Source of the DNA: Klebsiella pneumoniae
GTDB lineage: Bacteria > Pseudomonadota > Gammaproteobacteria > Pseudomonadales > Pseudohongiellaceae
NCBI GenBank assembly: GCA_945869725.1
Contig: CAMBPO010000055.1
Span: 1-14,857, forward strand
DNA: 14,857 nucleotides
Reading direction: 5' to 3'
Both the position numbers and the translations under genes were made by a program. Positions 1-9,771 of this stretch are shown here, piece after piece. Numbering within the stretch: the stretch's first letter is position 1; every line of letters starts with the position of its first letter. The notes below the pieces were generated by a model. That model was not told the DNA's origin, did not search any database, and saw only the letters and a list, made by a program, of their open reading frames with translations.

Positions 1-1419
<1,419 letters not shown>

Positions 1420-1422
1420 CTC

Positions 1423-2370
1423 ATGAAAATTGTACTTGCAGGCGCAGGTGCGTTCGGCACTAAACACCTGGACGCGCTGAAACTGATCGATGGCGTGCAA
1501 GTGGTATCCATCGCAGATTCTGAAACGGAAAAAGCCATGGTAATAGCCGGGAAATATGGCGTCCCTCATGTCAGTGCAGATCTGGGTGAATGTCTGGCGC
1601 AATCCGGCGTTGATGCCGCCATCCTGTGTACTCCAACCCAAATGCACGCCGCACAGGCAATTCAATGTATGCAAGCCGGCAAACACGTTCAGGTTGAGAT
1701 TCCATTGGCGGATAACTTTAGGGATGCACTGACAGTGCTGCGAACACAACAGGAAACTGGCCTGGTCTGTATGGTTGGCCATACCAGACGTTTTAATCCA
1801 TCGCACCAGTGGATTCATAACAGGATCAAACGTGGCGAACTCAATATTCAGCAAATGGACGTTCAGACCTATTTTTTCCGACGCAAAAACATCAACGCAC
1901 TCGGCGAACCACGAAGTTGGACTGACCACCTGCTGTGGCATCACGCAGCCCACACGGTAGATCTGTTTCAGTACCAGACCGGTGAAAAAGTTGTAGCCGC
2001 TAACGCAATGCAAGGGCCCATTCATCCAGAGCTCAAGATTGCCATGGATATGTCAATTCAGTTAAAAACAGAAAGTGGAAAAATTTGTACGCTGTCACTG
2101 TCATTTAACAACGACGGCCCTTTAGGCACATTCTTCCGCTATATTTGTGATAACGGCACTTACATCGCGCGATATGATGACCTCGTCAATGGCCGCGAAG
2201 AGGCTATCGATGTATCCGACATCGATGTTTCCATGAACGGCATTGAACTTCAGGACCGTGAGTTTATAGCGGCAATCCGGGAAAAACGTGAACCCAATGC
2301 CAGCGTGGCAAAAGTTATTCCTTGTTATGAGATATTACAGGTGCTGGAGAAATCGCTGTCAGATTGTTAA
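1423..2370 (+). CDS. ligC: 4-carboxy-2-hydroxymuconate-6-semialdehyde dehydrogenase
   Basis: A 315-residue Gfo/Idh/MocA-family NAD(P)-dependent dehydrogenase. The N-terminal Rossmann motif GAGAFG lies at residues 7-12. VQVEIPLAD occupies the place of the usual EKP motif, as I recall for LigC proteins. GHTRRFNPSHQWIH and WHHAAHTVDLFQYQ are characteristic of the substrate domain. The enzyme oxidises the hemiacetal form of the LigAB product to 2-pyrone-4,6-dicarboxylate, which LigI then hydrolyses. It starts 3 bases after the ligB stop and is the last gene of the operon visible here. The next gene is convergent, with only 77 bases between and no strong terminator hairpin. Confidence 0.93.
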   Translation: MKIVLAGAGAFGTKHLDALKLIDGVQVVSIADSETEKAMVIAGKYGVPHVSADLGECLAQSGVDAAILCTPTQMHAAQAIQCMQAGKHVQVEIPLADNFRDALTVLRTQQETGLVCMVGHTRRFNPSHQWIHNRIKRGELNIQQMDVQTYFFRRKNINALGEPRSWTDHLLWHHAAHTVDLFQYQTGEKVVAANAMQGPIHPELKIAMDMSIQLKTESGKICTLSLSFNNDGPLGTFFRYICDNGTYIARYDDLVNGREEAIDVSDIDVSMNGIELQDREFIAAIREKREPNASVAKVIPCYEILQVLEKSLSDC

Positions 2371-2447
2371 CACGCAGAAGCCTCGATTCAACTTCTAAGC
2401 CGACCGAATCACGTCTGTCATCAATTCAGCGATCGATCAACATCACT

Positions 2448-3266
2448 TCATGCGTTATCTGATGTCTGTACGCCGCGCGCCCTGCTCGCCAGCACGTGCA
2501 AGTACCTGCCCATCCATTTGTAAGGCTCCTGGCCGGAGTGCGCCAACTCCATGGCCAGCACCTGCTCTGGCTGCAGATTACCGCCGCGCTTTTCCTGCAC
2601 GTAATCGGAAAACACCCGCAGACCGCTTTCCTGCTGTATAGAAAAGTGCGATTGCGCCAGCCACTGCCTGACCTGCGCCAGGCTGCAAGGATTTTGTGGC
2701 GTTAAACTGCCGCCATCAGGCGTGTAATTATGCGTATTGATAATGCGGTCAAAATTGCCGCGCATCAGGTTGCGATACACAATTGATGCCGGGTTATAAA
2801 AACACAGCGACAAAATGCCGTCGGGCGCAACCAGCGGCTCAAGTGCCGGAATCAGCAATTCGGGATCCTGCAACCACTCCAGCAATGCATGACACAACAC
2901 AAGATCAAAACATTGCCCTTTGAGCACGGCGTTCAATTGCTGATAAGGGCCGCAGTGCCAGGTCATTGCGTTCTCGACACCGGCTTCGCACGCGGTGTCG
3001 CGGGCCTGCCCCAGCATGACGGACGACACATCGTTCACCATCACCTGATGACCTTGCTGCGCAAAATAAATGGATAACTGACCCAGGCCGCCTGCCACAT
3101 CAAGGATACGCAGCGGCGCCTGGCGTTTGTGCATTAACTGCGCGATTACCGGTGTTAAATCGGCGGTTAACACCGCCAGTCGAATATCGCCTTTTAAGCC
3201 ACCATAAATTTTGCGTGAAAAGCGTTCTGCGAGGTCATCAAAATTACGGTCTTTGGGTTCTGTCAT
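2448..3266 (-). CDS. cmoM: tRNA 5-carboxymethoxyuridine methyltransferase
   Basis: A 272-residue class I SAM-dependent methyltransferase. The N-terminus DRNFDDLAERFSRKIYG closely matches Escherichia coli CmoM (formerly SmtA), as do HALLEWLQDP, LSLCFYNP, GNFD and the C-terminal MGRYLHVLA. The SAM-binding loop is LDVAGGLGQ at about residues 55-63. CmoM methylates cmo5U at tRNA position 34, giving mcmo5U and widening wobble decoding. The gene is convergent with ligC and divergent from the SnoaL-like gene. Nothing links it to aromatic catabolism. The length is normal for the family. Confidence 0.92.
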   Translation of the reverse strand: MTEPKDRNFDDLAERFSRKIYGGLKGDIRLAVLTADLTPVIAQLMHKRQAPLRILDVAGGLGQLSIYFAQQGHQVMVNDVSSVMLGQARDTACEAGVENAMTWHCGPYQQLNAVLKGQCFDLVLCHALLEWLQDPELLIPALEPLVAPDGILSLCFYNPASIVYRNLMRGNFDRIINTHNYTPDGGSLTPQNPCSLAQVRQWLAQSHFSIQQESGLRVFSDYVQEKRGGNLQPEQVLAMELAHSGQEPYKWMGRYLHVLASRARGVQTSDNA

Positions 3267-3311
3267 GGTGTGTCACTAGGAGTCAGAGTCTCAGTATTAT
3301 GCGCCGGCTCC

Positions 3312-3328
3312 GCCCGTTTCGTACGGGC
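3312..3328. promoter_or_regulatory. Short inverted repeat between divergent genes
   Basis: The perfect 6-bp inverted repeat GCCCGT-N5-ACGGGC lies in the 145-bp gap between the divergent cmoM and SnoaL-like genes. It could be an operator or an mRNA leader hairpin. No T-tract follows, so it is not a terminator. The role is unknown. Confidence 0.3.
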
Positions 3329-3411
3329 ACAAGATCCAGATATTCTGGCAAAAACCCTTGAAGAGTATATGGCGCGGCTAGAGTCGCGGCCAGCACAAAC
3401 GGATAACCAAT

Positions 3412-3769
3412 ATGACCAGCCAACTTGAAGACAAACACGTCATTGAAGAACTCATCGCCCGCTACAACCAGTCGCTTGATGGCGGCGACTATGCACAGTG
3501 GGTGGCCTGCTGGGCTGACGACGCCGTGCTGGATGGCATCGGCAAACTGCTTACCGGCAAAGCGCAGATACAGGCATTTGCCGATCAGTATGAAAGCACA
3601 ACACGTTCCAGAATCAATGGCCTCAAGCACTACACTGTCAATATTCTCTATACAGTCACCGGTGACAAAGCCACCTCTAGTTCGTATCTGCAATTGGTCA
3701 GCGCCACGGACAAGGGTCGAGGTCACGCAGTGTCCCCGCAAACGGTGTTACCGGTGCATACGGCAATAA
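3412..3769 (+). pseudogene. SnoaL/NTF2-like protein, broken 3' end
   Basis: The first ~100 codons read as a SnoaL-like NTF2-fold protein. An EELIARYNQSLDGGDYAQWV helix leads into CWADDAVLDGIGKLLTGKAQIQ and then KHYTVNILYTVTGDKATSSS. Such proteins are usually 130-150 residues long and end in strands bearing a GRYxD...DGxWxF...R pattern. That ending is absent. After SATDKG (about 3717) the frame runs on as low-quality antisense of the M61 gene to 4218. Skipping one base gives GVEVT and then a stop at 3769. The simplest reading is a frameshift or deletion that removed the last third. Whether the shortened protein folds is unknown. Confidence 0.55.
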
Positions 3770-3906
3770 TTCCTCATCAATCTCCATCAACTGCGCATAG
3801 CATAGGCTGTGGCGAACTGTTGCTGCGCCACCTGCAACTGATTCCGGGTATTCAAATCCAGTCCTGCCGCTGCGGAACTGTCGCCAACGGAAGCCTTGCT
3901 TTCCGG

Positions 3907-5754
3907 CTAGAGACTTCGGGCGCCCAGCCACCCAGCCCGCAGGCGCTCAATCGCCTCACTTGCCTCGTCATCCACTTCAACCTCAAAGTCACCCCGCACA
4001 GGATTCAGCGTCACTGGCAGGGTTTTCAACAAGCCATCACGGAACAGCGTGAACTCAACCTCATCACCCGGGTTATAACGCCGCAGCAGCGCGTCGAGGT
4101 TACCGCCAATGCGAACGCCATTGAGCGCCAGCAGTTCATCACCAGCATTGATGCCCGCGCGCCAGGCGGCACCATCAAGGCGCGGCGACGTCACCACCGG
4201 CGGGTTGCCGCGCAGTGATACATCCAGCGATACCTGCACCGGATCTTCGCTGGTATCTTCGCGCTCCAGCCCCCAACCTATGGATTGCAGGGCGTCTTCC
4301 ACCGGCAAGGGCTGTGTGTCGTAAACCCAGCCGTCCAGTTGTTCGGCGAGTACGTCACCGCCGGCTGCCGCCAGACGCTCGCGAAAATCAGCATACGTAA
4401 AGCCTCCGTCCCCAAGCGGGAAATCGTCATACATGCTGGTCATCACGGTATCGAGGCTGCGGTTGCCGTCACTGACGCGGCGGATTTCCAGATCCAGCAC
4501 TAGCCCCAGCAGTCCACCCTGACTATAAAACGACACCGTGCGATTGGGTTTGTCTGCCGCGCGGTCGGCGCCGCGGTGAAAACCTTTGGTCCAGGCTTCA
4601 AGGCTGGCACGCGCCAGTGTGTCCTGGTTGTAGCCTGGCGCATCCACCACGCTGCTGATGAGCTCAGCCAACTGATCGCGGTAATCGTCCACCGGTACCA
4701 GACCAGCGCGCACCGGCAGTAACTGGTCGTAGTAACTGGTCAGACCTTCGGCAACCCAGAGCAGTTCTGTGTAATTGATGTTCTGGTAGTCATAGCGGTC
4801 GATGGCCTCCGGGCGGAAGCGTTTGACGTTCCAGGTGTGGAAAAACTCATGGGCCATCAGTGCCAGAAAACCCTGCCAACGCTCTTCGTCCCAGAAGGCG
4901 CGCGGGTCAGCATGCACCACGGTGCTGTTGTAGTACTCGGTACCGCCGCCCAGACCGTCGCCGCTGTGCAAGATAAACAGGTAATAATCGGTCGGCAAAC
5001 CGGTATCCGACCCGGCAAACACCTCGACCGATGCGGTGACGATGGCACTCATATCATTGGCGAGTCGCTCTTCGTCGCCATCCCATATGCCATGAATCAG
5101 AAAATCGACAGTGATGCCCGAGGCTTCAAAGGTCACCAGATCAAAGGTGCCGATCTCAATCGGTGAATCCACAAGGCGGTCATAATGCGGCGCCACAAAG
5201 CGCCCCTGCTCGGGCTGTTCCATGCCGGCGGCGGCCTTCCAGTCCGTCGGCAGATCAATGGTGACTTCCAGGGGCTGATCACGAAGCGCATCGGCATACA
5301 CAAACACCGCGGCCGGATTCAGAAACGCATGCTCGGCATCCACATGGCGGGTGCGATCGTTCAGACTGTCGGCATACACACGGTAGCGTACTACCACATC
5401 ACCATTGCCTGCGTCGGGTCTGCTGACCCGCCACGACGAGGTCGCGGTCTGCTCAAAGGGCAGCGCATTGCCACTGCCATCACTGACCTGCATGCCAGAC
5501 ACCGTGCCCACAAAATCCATGACCAGATACAGACCGGATCGCCAGATGGGCAGGTGAAAATCCAGCGTGTCGCCGGTCACGTCGCTGAAGCGCGCTTCGA
5601 TAGTGACCTGTTGCATGGCTCGCTCAGATAAATCCACCTGATAGCGAGTTTCAGCGGCGCTCGCTGTCCAGCTCAGGCAGAACAGGACCAGCGCGAGCAG
5701 CGCCGCCGTGAGGGAATGGGGTGCGGGTCTGGCGTGTGTTTGCTTAAGGTTCAT
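3907..5754 (-). CDS. Exported M61 family metallopeptidase with PDZ domain
   Basis: A 615-residue protein of the M61 (glycyl aminopeptidase) family. The signal peptide is LTAALLALVLFCLSWTASAA, with likely cleavage near residue 34. The N-terminal M61 beta domain is followed by the catalytic domain, with HEFFHTWNVKRFRPEA at residues 302-317 (zinc ligands His302 and His306, general base Glu303). WVAEGLTSYY near 333 carries the third ligand, Glu336. A PDZ domain follows at roughly 500-590 (AGINAGDELLALNGVRI). It is probably a periplasmic aminopeptidase. ATG 5754 is preferred to the longer frame (5835) because GGAGGA lies 6 bases upstream and the signal peptide starts there. The frame stays open for 39 codons beyond the TAG stop (to 3787); I treat this as chance. 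Confidence 0.93.
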   Translation of the reverse strand: MNLKQTHARPAPHSLTAALLALVLFCLSWTASAAETRYQVDLSERAMQQVTIEARFSDVTGDTLDFHLPIWRSGLYLVMDFVGTVSGMQVSDGSGNALPFEQTATSSWRVSRPDAGNGDVVVRYRVYADSLNDRTRHVDAEHAFLNPAAVFVYADALRDQPLEVTIDLPTDWKAAAGMEQPEQGRFVAPHYDRLVDSPIEIGTFDLVTFEASGITVDFLIHGIWDGDEERLANDMSAIVTASVEVFAGSDTGLPTDYYLFILHSGDGLGGGTEYYNSTVVHADPRAFWDEERWQGFLALMAHEFFHTWNVKRFRPEAIDRYDYQNINYTELLWVAEGLTSYYDQLLPVRAGLVPVDDYRDQLAELISSVVDAPGYNQDTLARASLEAWTKGFHRGADRAADKPNRTVSFYSQGGLLGLVLDLEIRRVSDGNRSLDTVMTSMYDDFPLGDGGFTYADFRERLAAAGGDVLAEQLDGWVYDTQPLPVEDALQSIGWGLEREDTSEDPVQVSLDVSLRGNPPVVTSPRLDGAAWRAGINAGDELLALNGVRIGGNLDALLRRYNPGDEVEFTLFRDGLLKTLPVTLNPVRGDFEVEVDDEASEAIERLRAGWLGARSL

Positions 5755-5882
5755 ACACTTTCCTCCGAAGATGCTGAAGGATAACCGAAAAGCATCGAGG
5801 CACAAATTAAGGGTTGTGCGGTATTGATTTACCACAGCTGCTGATGCGAGGTGATCACACGGATTCAGCTTGTTATCGCCGC

Positions 5883-5899
5883 GCAGCTTGCCAAGCTGC
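5883..5899. promoter_or_regulatory. Palindrome between divergent M61 peptidase and serine hydrolase genes
   Basis: The perfect inverted repeat GCAGCTT-N3-AAGCTGC sits in the 193-bp divergent intergenic region, 49 bases before the hydrolase ATG. Related CAGCT words occur nearby (CACAGCTGCTG, TTCAGCTTG). It could be a repressor operator or simply a hairpin. No regulator gene is adjacent. Confidence 0.3.
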
Positions 5900-5947
5900 T
5901 AAAGTAGAGCAGCAAGAACATAACAATCACAACAACCGGAGGCTTTT

Positions 5948-7249
5948 ATGACATCACGTATCACCTCAACCAGCCTAAAACACCTGATTAGCGCCTTATT
6001 GATGGCAACTCTGGCGGCGCCTTTGCACGCAGACACCTGGCCACAAGAGGCCGTTGGCGCTGAAGCCGCTGGTTTCACGGCAGAGGGTATCGCGCAACTG
6101 GACGCCGCCATGCGCGAGATCGTTGCCGACCAAGACGTGGCCGGCATGGTGTGGATGCTGGGCAAAGACGGTCAAATTGCGACCTTTGAGGCAGCCGGCC
6201 TGGCGCGCGTTAATGATCAGGCGCCGATGACCCAAGACTCGCTGTTCCGCATCTACTCCATGAGCAAACCTGTTACCGGCGTGGCGATGATGATGCTGTG
6301 GGAGCAGGGACTGTGGGATTTTGATGATCCGATCAGCAAGTTTGTGCCCGAGTTTGCCAATCTGAAAGTGCTTTCAAACAACAATACCGAACTGGTAGAC
6401 CTGACCCGTCAACCCACCATGCGTGAATTGATGAGCAACACGGCCGGTTTTGCCTATGGCTTGTTTGGCGACGATCCGGCCAACCAGGCGTTCCGCGATC
6501 AGGAGGTGTTGGCCTCTGGCAACCTCAATGAAATGATTCAGAAAATCGCGGCTATTCCGCTGTTGGCGCAGCCTGGCGAGCAGTGGTACTACTCGATAGG
6601 CATGGATATCCAGGGTTACATTGTTGAGAAACTGACCGGCATGCGTTTTGGTGAGTACCTGCGTCAACATTTGTTTGAGCCACTGGACATGATGGACACA
6701 CGTTTTTATGTGCTGCCGGACGATCAACAGCGCTTTGCCGAGGTGCACTATTGGGATGCCAACAGCAACACACTGGCCCAGCAGGCCGAGCGACCTGACC
6801 GCCCCAGCTATCTGGATGCGGACCGGCTGGAATCCGGTGGTGGTGGTCTGGTGTCATCCACCCATGACTATGCACGTTTTATCCAGATGCTGATGAACAA
6901 CGGCGAGCTGGACGGCGCGCGTATCCTGACACCTGAATCAGTGCGCATCATGAGCACCAACAGCCTGACGGGCGACGAAGATATGCGTTTTGGCATTGGC
7001 GGACCCGGTCAGCCAGGCCAGGGCTGGGGTGTTGATATGGCGGTGCTGTTTGATCCGCAGGCTGCCGGTTCGCCACAAGGACCTGGCACCTATTACTGGG
7101 CGGGCGCCGCTGGCACATCGTTCTGGATTGATCCGGTGAATGATATCTTCTGGCTGTCGATGATTCAGGCGCAGGGCCCACGACGCCCGGGTGCCGCTAA
7201 TATGGGCGAGGTGGCACGGGATATCATTTATGAGAGTCTGCAGGAGTAA
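5948..7249 (+). CDS. Exported beta-lactamase-fold serine hydrolase (class C / family VIII esterase-like)
   Basis: A 433-residue protein with a signal peptide (ISALLMATLAAPLHA, residues 14-28). The active-site SxxK motif is S104-M-S-K107 (FRIYSMSKPVTG). The second motif position is Y215-S-I-G in WYYSIGMD, where true class C beta-lactamases have YxN. The third region reads WAGAAGTSFWIDP at 384-396 instead of KTG. This pattern is typical of esterase or peptidase members of the beta-lactamase superfamily rather than antibiotic-hydrolysing enzymes. GGAGG lies upstream of the ATG. The natural substrate cannot be told; the protein is expected to act in the periplasm. Confidence 0.9.
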   Translation: MTSRITSTSLKHLISALLMATLAAPLHADTWPQEAVGAEAAGFTAEGIAQLDAAMREIVADQDVAGMVWMLGKDGQIATFEAAGLARVNDQAPMTQDSLFRIYSMSKPVTGVAMMMLWEQGLWDFDDPISKFVPEFANLKVLSNNNTELVDLTRQPTMRELMSNTAGFAYGLFGDDPANQAFRDQEVLASGNLNEMIQKIAAIPLLAQPGEQWYYSIGMDIQGYIVEKLTGMRFGEYLRQHLFEPLDMMDTRFYVLPDDQQRFAEVHYWDANSNTLAQQAERPDRPSYLDADRLESGGGGLVSSTHDYARFIQMLMNNGELDGARILTPESVRIMSTNSLTGDEDMRFGIGGPGQPGQGWGVDMAVLFDPQAAGSPQGPGTYYWAGAAGTSFWIDPVNDIFWLSMIQAQGPRRPGAANMGEVARDIIYESLQE

Positions 7250-7369
7250 GTTATCGATCCACGGTCATATTCAAGATAGCGACAAAATGAGGTGATCGCT
7301 TGTCACAGATTGCTCGTATGTACGGACGGAGAGTCATATGTCTTTAGTCAACAACAAAAGGATTTACGC

Positions 7370-8197
7370 ATGAAAAAACTCACTGGAATTTTGTTAGCAA
7401 CGGTCATACACGGTTTTTTTCTACCATCCGCCTACGCGCAAGACGGTAAAACAGCGTTGGTGCCCCTGCCCTCCGTCGACGATTTCTCAAGAGGCAATGA
7501 CGGCTGGAGCGTCGGGTTAGGTTTGGGCGTTGAATATGAGTCGGCCTATGAAGGGTCAGACGAATTTGGTTTTGAGGCCGAGCCTGCGGGTGCAGTGCAA
7601 TGGCGTCGCGGTAACGATGTGTTCTTCTGGGCAGGTGAGGCGCTGGGCTGGCGTGGTCTGCGGGATGATACCTGGCTGTTTGAGGCGGTAGTGGCCTTTG
7701 ATGAGGGCCGTGAAGAAAGTGCGTCCGATGACGGTCGTCTGGCGGGTCTCGGTGACGGAGAAGAGAATACTGAAGTTGTGTTTCAGGCACGTCGTGCGTT
7801 GGATGCCGACTGGCGTTATTGGTTGGTTGGCCGGGTGGTGACGGGCAGCGGCGGTAATCTGGGTCTGTTTGGTTTGGGGTATCGTTTTGGCGAGCAAACC
7901 GACGGCAGCGGCTCTGAAATCAATCTTGTGGGGGTTGCCCACGACAGTGATTTTGCCAATAAGGATTTTGGCATCAATGCAAAACAGTCTGTGGCATCGG
8001 GGTTAAGAGAAACCAGGATGAGCAGTGGACTGCGCTCTTTTGGCGTCAATTACAATTATCGCTATAACCTTAACGATAACTGGCAGGTGTTTGGCGAGGC
8101 ACTTTACGAGCGTTTTAGCAGTGACGTTCAGCGCAGTCCCATCGCGCGCAACAACTATGAGGCAGAGGTGAGCGTCGGGTTTCTTTATAGATTTTAG
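7370..8197 (+). CDS. MipA/OmpV family outer-membrane protein
   Basis: A 275-residue protein with a signal peptide (MKKLTGILLATVIHGFFLPSAYA) and alternating beta-strand content, ending in VGFLYRF. The terminal Phe is the usual outer-membrane beta-barrel signal. GWSVGLGLGVEYESAYEGSD near the mature N-terminus and the NYNYRYNLNDNWQVFGEALY strand pair are characteristic of MipA/OmpV. In E. coli MipA scaffolds MltA with PBP1B, but family members differ in role. The ATG at 7370 has AAGGA 8 bases upstream and begins the signal peptide, so it is preferred to the GTG at 7292. The gene lies 120 bases after the serine hydrolase, in the same direction, and may have its own promoter. Confidence 0.88.
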   Translation: MKKLTGILLATVIHGFFLPSAYAQDGKTALVPLPSVDDFSRGNDGWSVGLGLGVEYESAYEGSDEFGFEAEPAGAVQWRRGNDVFFWAGEALGWRGLRDDTWLFEAVVAFDEGREESASDDGRLAGLGDGEENTEVVFQARRALDADWRYWLVGRVVTGSGGNLGLFGLGYRFGEQTDGSGSEINLVGVAHDSDFANKDFGINAKQSVASGLRETRMSSGLRSFGVNYNYRYNLNDNWQVFGEALYERFSSDVQRSPIARNNYEAEVSVGFLYRF

Positions 8198-8206
8198 GAT
8201 GTTGGG

Positions 8207-8228
8207 GGGCCGCCAATACATGCGGCCC
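8207..8228 (+). terminator. Hairpin after the MipA-like gene
   Basis: GGGCCGC and GCGGCCC form a perfect 7-bp GC stem with an 8-nt loop, 9 bases after the mipA-like stop. No T-run follows, so it may be a weak terminator or a 3'-end-protecting hairpin. The remaining bases up to 8433 show no gene. A CTTTTAGGG word occurs twice there (around 8370 and 8415). Confidence 0.45.
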
Positions 8229-8433
8229 TGCTAAACACCGCAGTCGCGCTCTACCCTGGATATCCGAGCCTTGGATGAGGAGTACCATTTCTCGCGCTGT
8301 TTTTATGCCTAAAAACCCTGGTTGTCGTCTAGTGCAAAGAACCCACCTTGATGTTGGACAGAAATGCCTTTTAGGGGTAACTTAAAGGGCCCGAGTAATA
8401 ACAACAATGACGCGCTTTTAGGGAGTTCGAACC

Positions 8434-9603
8434 ATGAAAAGAAAATTCCTCTTTACCCTGGCAATTGTAGCGAATACGTCGCTGCTTGCCTTGCCAGCCG
8501 GTGTGCTGGCCCAGCCCGATATTGAACCAGCTGAACCATTCAAAGTCGGCACCTTTGTGGTCGGCAATGAGCAGTTTGCCGGCCTTGTGATGCGCGATGA
8601 TTCCCTGATTGTGGATCTGGCGGAAGCCAATCAAGCGCTGGAGCTGATGCCGGAGTACCCCGACGTTGATATGCCCGATGATGTGCTCGGCCTGATCGAA
8701 GGTTATGAATACGGGCTGAAATACCGTGTTTACGAAATCGTCAACGCACTGGTCGCATCAGGTCAGTTAAGCGGCAGCGACCGACCGGACTACATCCATG
8801 CGGTGGCGGATGTTGATATCCGCGCACCTATCCAGTATCCCAGCAAAATCATGAACGCAGCGGTCAATTTCTACACACACGCCTGTGAAGGCTGTACAGC
8901 GGAAGAACTGGCCGAACGCACCGTTCAGCGTCAGGAAAATCGCGGCGTGCCTTACCTGTTTCTGAAGCCAGCCCGCGGCGCAGTCATCGGTGATGGCGAA
9001 GAAGTGATCATGCCCTTTGGTCGCGATGAGATTGAATATGAAGTCGAAATGGCCATCGTGTTTGGTCGCACAGGTAAGTATGTTTCTTCGGCCCGCGCCT
9101 ATGATCACGTCTTCGGTTACATGGTCGCGATGGATATCTCTGATCGCGGCGGCCGTCCGCCAGGGGGCTTCAGCTCTGGTCAGGACTGGTTTGTAGGCAA
9201 GGGTCACGATACCTTTGCTCCGCACGGTCCGTGGATTGTGCCTAAAGAGTTTTATGGTGACCCCATGGAGCGGCTGCATCAGATCACGGTTGTGGATGGC
9301 GTCACCGTGCAGGAAGCCAAGGCCGGCGACATGATCCACAATATCCCGGAACTGATCGAGTACGCCTCGTCGCTGATCACTCTGTTCCCCGGCGATGTGC
9401 TGCAAAGCGGCACCTCTGGCGGCACCGGTTCGGGTCGTGTTGAACGTGCTACCGGTTCAGGTTACCTGGTTGATGGCGAGACCATCAGCGCGACCATCGA
9501 AGGTATCGGTACGCTGACCCACCGGGTAGTACGTGAGCAGAGTGTGCCGGCTGATCTGTCCGGTTCGCAGTTGCCACCGACCAGCACTTACCGTAATCGC
9601 TGA
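8434..9603 (+). CDS. Fumarylacetoacetate hydrolase-fold protein with signal peptide
   Basis: A 389-residue protein. The C-terminal two thirds is a normal FAH domain. Metal-ligand positions are visible as Glu203 and Glu205 (EYEVEMAIVFG) and Asp234 (AMDISDRGG). The conserved Lys is Lys256 (GKGHDTFAPHGPWI), and SGTSGGTGSG at 326-334 corresponds to the usual GTP/GTS loop. The His-Glu pair of family hydrolases/decarboxylases fits His149 and Glu152 (YTHACEG). Unusually, residues 1-26 (FLFTLAIVANTSLLALPAGVLA) form a convincing signal peptide, so the enzyme is probably periplasmic. GGGAG lies upstream of the ATG. FAH-fold enzymes cleave or decarboxylate beta-diketo acids; the substrate here is unknown. 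No catabolic gene is adjacent. Confidence 0.88.
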   Translation: MKRKFLFTLAIVANTSLLALPAGVLAQPDIEPAEPFKVGTFVVGNEQFAGLVMRDDSLIVDLAEANQALELMPEYPDVDMPDDVLGLIEGYEYGLKYRVYEIVNALVASGQLSGSDRPDYIHAVADVDIRAPIQYPSKIMNAAVNFYTHACEGCTAEELAERTVQRQENRGVPYLFLKPARGAVIGDGEEVIMPFGRDEIEYEVEMAIVFGRTGKYVSSARAYDHVFGYMVAMDISDRGGRPPGGFSSGQDWFVGKGHDTFAPHGPWIVPKEFYGDPMERLHQITVVDGVTVQEAKAGDMIHNIPELIEYASSLITLFPGDVLQSGTSGGTGSGRVERATGSGYLVDGETISATIEGIGTLTHRVVREQSVPADLSGSQLPPTSTYRNR

Positions 9604-9620
9604 TCTGGTGTGATGGTACA

Positions 9621-9656
9621 CCTGATGGCGCACCCCTGATGGCGCACCCCTGATGG
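9621..9656. repeat. 14-bp tandem repeat, about 2.6 copies
   Basis: The unit CCTGATGGCGCACC occurs at 9621-9634 and 9635-9648 without change, then partly at 9649-9656. A degenerate copy (TGATGGTACACC) precedes it. It lies between the FAH-like stop codon and the terminator. It is non-coding; no function is evident. Confidence 0.8.
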
Positions 9657-9660
9657 CAAA

Positions 9661-9694
9661 AAGGCCCTGACTCATGGAGTCGGGGCTTTTTTTT
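9661..9694 (+). terminator. Rho-independent terminator, probably bidirectional
   Basis: A stem of GGCCCTGACTC and GAGTCGGGGC (one G-T wobble, slight bulge) with loop ATG is followed by eight T residues on the plus strand. Read on the minus strand, the same hairpin is followed by TTTTT. It can therefore end both the FAH-like transcript and the convergent DUF2235 transcript. Confidence 0.85.
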
Positions 9695-9771
9695 GTGTCC
9701 GTAAGAATGGGGTAGGAGCCACCTGACTGATGGGCGGTCACGAACAGTTCAAATAGGCATGAAGCCGCAAA

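Noticed and set aside
3787..3906. 39 in-frame codons after the TAG stop of the M61 peptidase, ending RNQLQVAQQQFATAYAMRS
   Set aside because: It looks protein-like, but an open run of this length is not rare by chance. M61 proteins end where the TAG stands, and there is no readthrough signal I can identify.
3770..4218. Extension of the SnoaL-like frame to 268 codons
   Set aside because: The added part is antisense to the strongly supported M61 gene and has no family character.
7404..7942. Minus-strand frames opposite the MipA-like gene
   Set aside because: They are shadows of a well-supported coding sequence, with repetitive Arg/His/Thr composition.
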